A stretch of 64,000 nt of DNA, taken from Psychrobacillus sp044762855 (lineage in GTDB: Bacteria > Bacillota > Bacilli > Bacillales_A > Planococcaceae). The notes under the pieces were generated by a model. That model was not told where the DNA came from. It saw only the letters and a program-made list of their open reading frames with translations, and did no database searches. Each line of letters begins with the position of its first letter. Position 1 is the stretch's first letter. Location: assembly GCF_044762855.1 (NCBI RefSeq), contig NZ_JBIWFB010000004.1:248001-312000 (forward strand), written 5' to 3'. The translations under genes and the position numbers were made by a program. Of this stretch, positions 59,332 to 64,000 are shown one piece after another.

Positions 59332-60606
59332 ATGCTAAGTAGTTTAATAGGAAAACAAATGAAAATGCTCTTGCGCAACAAGCAACCGCTTATCATTTTA
59401 CTAGTGATGCCAGTCGTACTTATTACCATTCTATCGACAGCACTTGCAAGTGTCATGAATAATGAAGAGGAAATGGCTATACAGGCAAGATTCGTCTTAG
59501 TCGATGAATCGAGCTGGGAACAAGATGAAGCAACTATCCACAACTTTTTATCAAATCAAGGGATTAATGGACTTGCACTAGATAGTGTGATCTATGAATT
59601 TAAACGCAATGATCCTATTTATATATTAGAAAACGCTATATTAGCCTCTGAAGAAGTAAGTAACTATATTGTTTTGGAGAAGAAACAAACGGTGAATTTA
59701 GAAGAAATGCGAAAAGATAAGGAAATAGATGGCATACTAACTATTCCAGCGGACTTTCGTCTGAATTATATACAATCGGCTTATTTTGAAGATAGTAATA
59801 TACCTGAATTAGAATTATTTTTAAGCCAAGAAAATGAAATACGAGCATCCATTATTCAATCGATCATCGACAGCTGGCAAATGGGTTATACGAAGTCACT
59901 TGCTTTGTCAAAAGCAGGGATTGCGCCAGATCAAATTATACAAAACAATCAAGCCGTTGAAAAAATAGAGCAAGTATTGGAAGAGCAAGAGCGGAAAATC
60001 CCTGCTTCTATATATTACACAGTTGGAATGCTTGTAATGTTTGCACTATATACTCCAGCGTTTTTATCAGGGTTTGCTTTGCAGGAAGTCCAGTGGAAAG
60101 TATATGACCGACTCATTTTAGCGGGTGTACCGGCGACTTTATATGCCTGTTCAATCTTCCTAACTGGAACGGCAGTAGCCTTTGTACAGCAAGCTATTCT
60201 GTTATTATTTGGACGATTTGTATTAGGGATAGATTGGATAGGGCTGGAAGCAATGCTTGTCATTGTTTTAAGTTATAGCTTATTTATAGGTGGGCTTTCT
60301 GCTTTATTAACAACGATCCAATTGCGAACGAAATCGGAAGGAGCCTCTACCATATTTACTGGTTTCGTCGTTTCCGTCTTTTCTTTTTTAGGGGGCTCAT
60401 TTTTCAATATAGGAGATGTTTCTAGTTTCCTTGCTAATATTGGGAACTTCACACCAAATGGGGCAACGATGACCGCTATTTTATCGATTCAAAAAGGACA
60501 GGATTTCGAAGTAATTTGGACAAATCTACCTGTTTTATATGCTTGGCTTATTCTTTGTGTGTTGCTTGCTATTGTTTTATTTCCGAAAAGAGGGGTGACG
60601 TCATGA
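59332..60606 (+). CDS. ABC-2 type permease, LnrM-like
   Basis: A 424-residue ABC-2 permease. The first hydrophobic segment is at about 17-37, followed by a large extracytoplasmic domain (about 45-220) and five membrane segments in the C-terminal half. This is the YhgE/LnrM-type layout of exporters that remove amphipathic compounds from the membrane. It begins 11 bp after the ATPase gene with AGGGGGATTTG upstream, and overlaps the second permease by 4 bp (ATGA). Confidence 0.87.
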   Translation: MLSSLIGKQMKMLLRNKQPLIILLVMPVVLITILSTALASVMNNEEEMAIQARFVLVDESSWEQDEATIHNFLSNQGINGLALDSVIYEFKRNDPIYILENAILASEEVSNYIVLEKKQTVNLEEMRKDKEIDGILTIPADFRLNYIQSAYFEDSNIPELELFLSQENEIRASIIQSIIDSWQMGYTKSLALSKAGIAPDQIIQNNQAVEKIEQVLEEQERKIPASIYYTVGMLVMFALYTPAFLSGFALQEVQWKVYDRLILAGVPATLYACSIFLTGTAVAFVQQAILLLFGRFVLGIDWIGLEAMLVIVLSYSLFIGGLSALLTTIQLRTKSEGASTIFTGFVVSVFSFLGGSFFNIGDVSSFLANIGNFTPNGATMTAILSIQKGQDFEVIWTNLPVLYAWLILCVLLAIVLFPKRGVTS

Positions 60607-61712
60607 AGGGAATATGGCTTGCAAGACTTCAAAATTTAAAAAGGAAGCCTTTTGTACTTATTTCGATGACAGCGATGACTGTTATTTTTGCATATGTATT
60701 AAGTGGCTCTGTCGGCAGCAGTTTTCCGATATTTGTTGCGACAGATGATACGACTATAAGTGGAGGTGTTTTAGAAGAGCTTCAAAACAAGGACGATTAT
60801 ACGATAACTGTATTAACGGAAGAAGAACTACAAGAAACGATGAAGAAAAAGACGGACGAAATCGGTGTATTGTTAACTGAAAAAACGTATACAGTTTTAG
60901 CAAATATAGAATCCGATACGGTTAGAATGCTTTCGCTTGAAATCGAAACGATCTATAATGAACTTGCTTTTGAGCATCAAATTCTCGCAATAGGTGGAGA
61001 AAGCAAGTGGGAAGAAGTAGAGAAAAGATTAGTAGAAGCTAAGTCTTTTCAAGTGAATAAATCTTCCATGGATGAATCGCAAGTATTTAGATACGATGGG
61101 GCGTTACAAAGTTTATTTGGATTTATGCTCTATTTCGTATTTTATACCATTTCCATCAATGTGCAATTTATATTAGAAGATAAGCGCTCTGGTGTTTGGA
61201 ATAGATTAAAGCTTGCATCAATTAGTAGATTTCAATTGTATTTCGGTCATCTATCGTTTAGCTATGTAATCGGGCTCATTCAAATGTTGTTAGTCCTGTT
61301 AGTATTCCGATTTATCATGGGCACGAATATGTACGATGGATTTTGGAAAGTAGTGTTTATTTGTAGTTTTTATGTATTACTTGTACTGGCATTCTCTTTG
61401 TTTGTCATCTCACTTGTGAAGACAGTTAGTCAAAGCGGTGTTATTATTTCATTGCTAGCAGTAGCTTTTGCCATGATTGGGGGAGCGTACTGGCCGTTGG
61501 AAATAGTGCAATCAGAAGGGTTACTTGCGATGAAGTGGATATCTCCTATTTATTACGGAATGGAAGCTTTAAAAAGAGTTACCATTTATGGGGAAACTTT
61601 AGGTGGGGTTATTACGTATATAAGTATAATGCTACTTTTAGCTACATTATTAATAGCAATTGGTATTACTTTACTAGAAAAAAGAACAGAGCGATACCAT
61701 TCTAGTGAGTAG
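60603..61712 (+). CDS. ABC-2 type permease, LnrN-like
   Basis: The second ABC-2 permease, 369 residues with the same arrangement (N-terminal helix at about 17-35, extracytoplasmic domain to about 175, then five to six helices). IGGAYWPLEIVQS is the typical motif before the last external loop. The start at 60603 lies in the ATGA overlap; the longer upstream frame is not supported. It probably pairs with the previous permease over two copies of the ATPase. Confidence 0.87.
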   Translation: MKGIWLARLQNLKRKPFVLISMTAMTVIFAYVLSGSVGSSFPIFVATDDTTISGGVLEELQNKDDYTITVLTEEELQETMKKKTDEIGVLLTEKTYTVLANIESDTVRMLSLEIETIYNELAFEHQILAIGGESKWEEVEKRLVEAKSFQVNKSSMDESQVFRYDGALQSLFGFMLYFVFYTISINVQFILEDKRSGVWNRLKLASISRFQLYFGHLSFSYVIGLIQMLLVLLVFRFIMGTNMYDGFWKVVFICSFYVLLVLAFSLFVISLVKTVSQSGVIISLLAVAFAMIGGAYWPLEIVQSEGLLAMKWISPIYYGMEALKRVTIYGETLGGVITYISIMLLLATLLIAIGITLLEKRTERYHSSE

Positions 61713-61726
61713 ATAGGGGTGTTTGG

Positions 61727-63289
61727 ATGTACTGGTGTAAAATTGCGAGAACGGAAAAAGAATTTGAAGCGATTGCTAGATTAAACTATCAAACATTTGT
61801 GGAAGAAATTCCCCAGCATGAACCGGATCCAAGTGGTATGCGGGTTGACCCGTTTCATCATGAAAACGTCTATGTGATTGTGCTAAAGGATCAGGAACTG
61901 GCAGGGATGGTTGCTTTTCGCGCAATCCGTCCTTTTTCCTTAGATTTAAAGCTTGGACCGGTAGAAGATTTACTTCCAGATGATGCGCTTCAGGGAATGC
62001 TATGCGAAGTACGATTGATGGCAGTCGACAAAGCGCATCGAAATGGACGAGTATTTTACTATTTAGCTCGAGCATTATCTGATTATGCCTATGAGAACGG
62101 ATATGGTGCGGCGGTTATCTCTGGGACGATACGAGAGCAAAAATTATATAATCAGCTAGGCTTTGAACCTTTTGCAGACACGGTAGGGACAGGCGATGCC
62201 CTTTTCGTCCCAATGGTGTTAACGAGAGAACGATTTGATCGTTCGGTTGCCGCTCGTTTTAAGCAAAAAAGATATTCGTTTTACCCTGGACCTGTTCAAC
62301 AATCAAAACAAATTCAACAAGCATTTTTAGAAAGACCAATTTCTCATCGTTCGCATGAATTCAAAGTGATGCTAGAGCGGGTTAAAAATAGTCTTCTGAC
62401 AATGAGTGGAGCGAGACATGTACATCTTTTAGTTGGAAGTGGCACGCTTGCCAACGAAGCGATGATTGCACAATTACATGTACTAGATGAGAAGGGCTTA
62501 ATCCTCACAAATGGAGCTTTTGGAGAACGTCTAGAAAAGCAAGCAGGAAGATGGGGACTTTCCTACAAGTCACAAGCGTATGAGTGGGGAACATCATTTG
62601 ATATAGCAGCTATAGAGAAGGAACTTGCAAGTGGTAAATATAGCTGGTTACTTATGACGCACGGAGAAACCTCGACGGGAATGTTAAATGATTTAGAAGA
62701 GATAGCTAGGCTGTGCAAAAAGTACAATGTATTTTTATGTGCAGATTGTGTGAGTTCTTTTGGGGCACTTCCATTTTCAATGGATGGTGTATATTTAGCA
62801 ACTGGAGTGAGTGGTAAAGCGATTGGTACGATGAGTGGCTTAGCATTTGTCTTTTCCAACTCGGAAATAGTGACGAGCGATAAGATTCCAGCTTATTTAG
62901 ATATTGGATTGACAGCTAGTCAAATGATTCCATTTACGATGTCATCACAGCTTGTACACAGCTTAGAATATGCCCTAAAAGCATATGAAAAAGGAGCAAG
63001 ATATACACTTTTACATGATCGAATGAAATTTATAGAGGCAGAGGTAGGAAAACATCAAATTCCATTATTAGCAGATGATCCTTATCCAATGATTTTTACT
63101 TGGGAGGAAAAAACGTTTCCCTATTTAGCGGAAGATGCACGTATGTCTGGATTTGATCTTCATTATAAGAGTGATTACTTGGTGGAAAGAGGTTTAATCC
63201 AAATTTCCTGCATTCAACCAGATTTTGAAGATGCTTGGACTAAGTTTACAAATTGGTTGGATAATTATTGGACATATCATTCGGAGTAA
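61727..63289 (+). CDS. GNAT-aminotransferase class V fusion enzyme
   Basis: A 520-residue two-domain enzyme. Residues 1-175 are a GNAT-like acyltransferase domain (CEVRLMAVDKAHRNGRVFYY, YNQLGFEPFA), reminiscent of the FeeM/autoinducer-synthase-type acyltransferases. Residues about 185-515 are a class V aminotransferase: PGPV at 187, GSGTLANEA (237-245), THGETSTG (311-318), cofactor-pairing Asp340 in CADCVSS and the probable Schiff-base Lys364 in SGKAIGT. It starts 14 bp after the second permease, so it is the fourth gene of the exporter operon. It might make or modify an acylated amine; the substrate is unknown. Confidence 0.85.
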   Translation: MYWCKIARTEKEFEAIARLNYQTFVEEIPQHEPDPSGMRVDPFHHENVYVIVLKDQELAGMVAFRAIRPFSLDLKLGPVEDLLPDDALQGMLCEVRLMAVDKAHRNGRVFYYLARALSDYAYENGYGAAVISGTIREQKLYNQLGFEPFADTVGTGDALFVPMVLTRERFDRSVAARFKQKRYSFYPGPVQQSKQIQQAFLERPISHRSHEFKVMLERVKNSLLTMSGARHVHLLVGSGTLANEAMIAQLHVLDEKGLILTNGAFGERLEKQAGRWGLSYKSQAYEWGTSFDIAAIEKELASGKYSWLLMTHGETSTGMLNDLEEIARLCKKYNVFLCADCVSSFGALPFSMDGVYLATGVSGKAIGTMSGLAFVFSNSEIVTSDKIPAYLDIGLTASQMIPFTMSSQLVHSLEYALKAYEKGARYTLLHDRMKFIEAEVGKHQIPLLADDPYPMIFTWEEKTFPYLAEDARMSGFDLHYKSDYLVERGLIQISCIQPDFEDAWTKFTNWLDNYWTYHSE

Positions 63290-63316
63290 AAAGAATGTAT
63301 ATCAGCTCGCATAAAT

Positions 63317-63366
63317 AAAGTGTCGTCTCCCAATCAGTTAGAATGGGAAGACGACACTTTTTTATA
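63317..63366. terminator. Bidirectional terminator
   Basis: A long stem pairs AAAGTGTCGTCT with AGACGACACTTT, with inner CCCA/TGGG pairing and A and T runs outside. It overlaps the end of the reverse-strand gene. Confidence 0.85.
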
Positions 63367-64000
63367 AGTTTTTTCGATAAACTTCTTATATGGAGTATCT
63401 GGCATTTTATTGATATTATCTAAAGCAACTTGTACTGTTTCCATTGCTTGGTCTTTTTGTTCGAGTTCCAAGTAACATAATGCGATATAGGCATCTTTCT
63501 CGAAGAAAATCGATAAATCAATTGGATGATGAAGGATTTCCGGAATGGCAACTTCCTTTAACTTTTCAATCGCCTGTTCGTAGTGACCTAAACCAAATAA
63601 AGTTTTTCCTTTTTCTAGCAAGAAAAAAGGGGTAAATAGTTTTTTGGTTATATTTTTAATCGATAGTGTATTGTATAAACGATCTGCTTCTTTGTACATT
63701 TTTTTATAAGAATTTAAGTAATGTATTTCCGCATAGTAGATGAAAACTTTTGAATCTTCATCATCGGCAAATTCACTATAGGCAAGAAGCTTATTTAAAT
63801 AATATTCTTTTTTTACCTCATCTTCTGCCATCATTGCTTGAGCAGCCGCTAATCTATATAAATTATCCACTTGTTTAAAAATTTTATGTCTATTGGAATA
63901 TTGAATGGCTTTTTCCATTACGCGAATAGCATCTTCATATTTGCCGACAGCAAAATATAAAGTAGCTTCTAAATAATCGTAATCTAGACGAGATAGAGGA
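63334..64000 (-). CDS. TPR-repeat protein, N terminus beyond the window
   Basis: An all-helical protein built of tetratricopeptide-like pairs, e.g. ATLYFAVGKYEDAIRVMEKA, the KTLFGLGHYEQAIEKLKE pair and CYLELEQKDQAMETVQVALD. The frame is open to the window edge (at least 222 codons), so the apparent ATG at 63918 is internal. This is the C-terminal part; in Bacillales such TPR domains often follow an N-terminal helix-turn-helix in peptide-sensing regulators (PlcR/Rap/AimR style), but that part is not visible. Function cannot be fixed. Confidence 0.75.
   Translation of the reverse strand, partial: PLSRLDYDYLEATLYFAVGKYEDAIRVMEKAIQYSNRHKIFKQVDNLYRLAAAQAMMAEDEVKKEYYLNKLLAYSEFADDEDSKVFIYYAEIHYLNSYKKMYKEADRLYNTLSIKNITKKLFTPFFLLEKGKTLFGLGHYEQAIEKLKEVAIPEILHHPIDLSIFFEKDAYIALCYLELEQKDQAMETVQVALDNINKMPDTPYKKFIEKTYKKVSSSHSN

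Noticed and set aside
60516..60602. Upstream extension of the second ABC-2 permease
   Set aside because: It lies within the previous permease; the ATGA overlap at 60603 is the natural coupled start.
1..64000. tRNA, rRNA, prophage or toxin-antitoxin loci
   Set aside because: I saw no cloverleaf-like genes, rRNA segments, phage structural genes or paired small toxin-antitoxin frames on either strand.

Overview
The window comes from a low-GC, Gram-positive, spore-former-type bacterium of the order Bacillales. Gene content and family variants (HflX, petrobactin-type YclNOPQ, NiaP, NsrR/Hmp, MntR, CvfB, DUF1002, lipoprotein-type YidC, sigma-B style promoter) look like Bacillaceae/Planococcaceae; a Psychrobacillus-like genus is my guess, not something the sequence proves. 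It is chromosomal housekeeping and accessory metabolism. I see no rRNA, tRNA, prophage, CRISPR array or intact transposase.

Layout. 1-7.6 kb: end of an acyl-CoA synthetase gene, a VOC protein, hflX, a convergent ABC exporter, a peptide transporter and a lipoprotein. 8.3-12.6 kb: a Fur-controlled siderophore uptake operon. 12.6-20.8 kb: PAP2 phosphatase, a UDG-fold protein, a ZIP transporter, thrC-thrB (reverse), niaP, a CoA-transferase and 3-methyladenine glycosylase. 21.5-28.7 kb: a DUF7662-GNAT fusion, divergent hmp/nsrR, ppaC, a FrnE-like oxidoreductase, DUF2500 and a Rieske oxidoreductase. 28.7-33.3 kb: a PadR-controlled heterodimeric ABC exporter and a decayed Rpn-type nuclease gene. 33.8-37.5 kb: a reverse operon of a permease and two M20 amidohydrolases. 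37.6-43.7 kb: YceI, a YodB-like HxlR regulator behind a structured leader, murB, cadC-cadA and a tandem GNAT. 43.7-52.8 kb: small membrane proteins, mntR, cvfB, DUF1002, an MhqO-like dioxygenase, acetyltransferases, MFS, AraC and yidC. 54-64 kb: VanY, cardiolipin synthase, tcyP, then a LnrLMN-like ABC operon ending in a GNAT-aminotransferase fusion, and a partial TPR protein.

The most unusual signal is in the intergenic DNA. At least five elements (7685-8257, 20827-21399, 25373-25864, 53111-53892, 58050-58236) are bounded by related inverted termini that read TAGGG(A)...GCGTC(T)TA and end in a TA dinucleotide, as MITEs of the IS630/Tc1-mariner type would. A sixth, one-ended copy lies near 12767. 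Inside or beside them are short arrays whose GTTG core recurs every 21 bp, two turns of DNA. In the main type there are exactly five units, and each unit keeps its own identity between copies. An array with a different core sits at 33715-33819 without visible termini. I know of no named family that matches this.

Regulation is unusually readable. There are candidate Fur, NsrR, PadR, CadC, MhqR, NiaR and sigma-B sites in front of the expected genes, an unassigned dyad in front of yceI, and two near-identical perfect palindromic terminators after murB and the DUF1002 gene.
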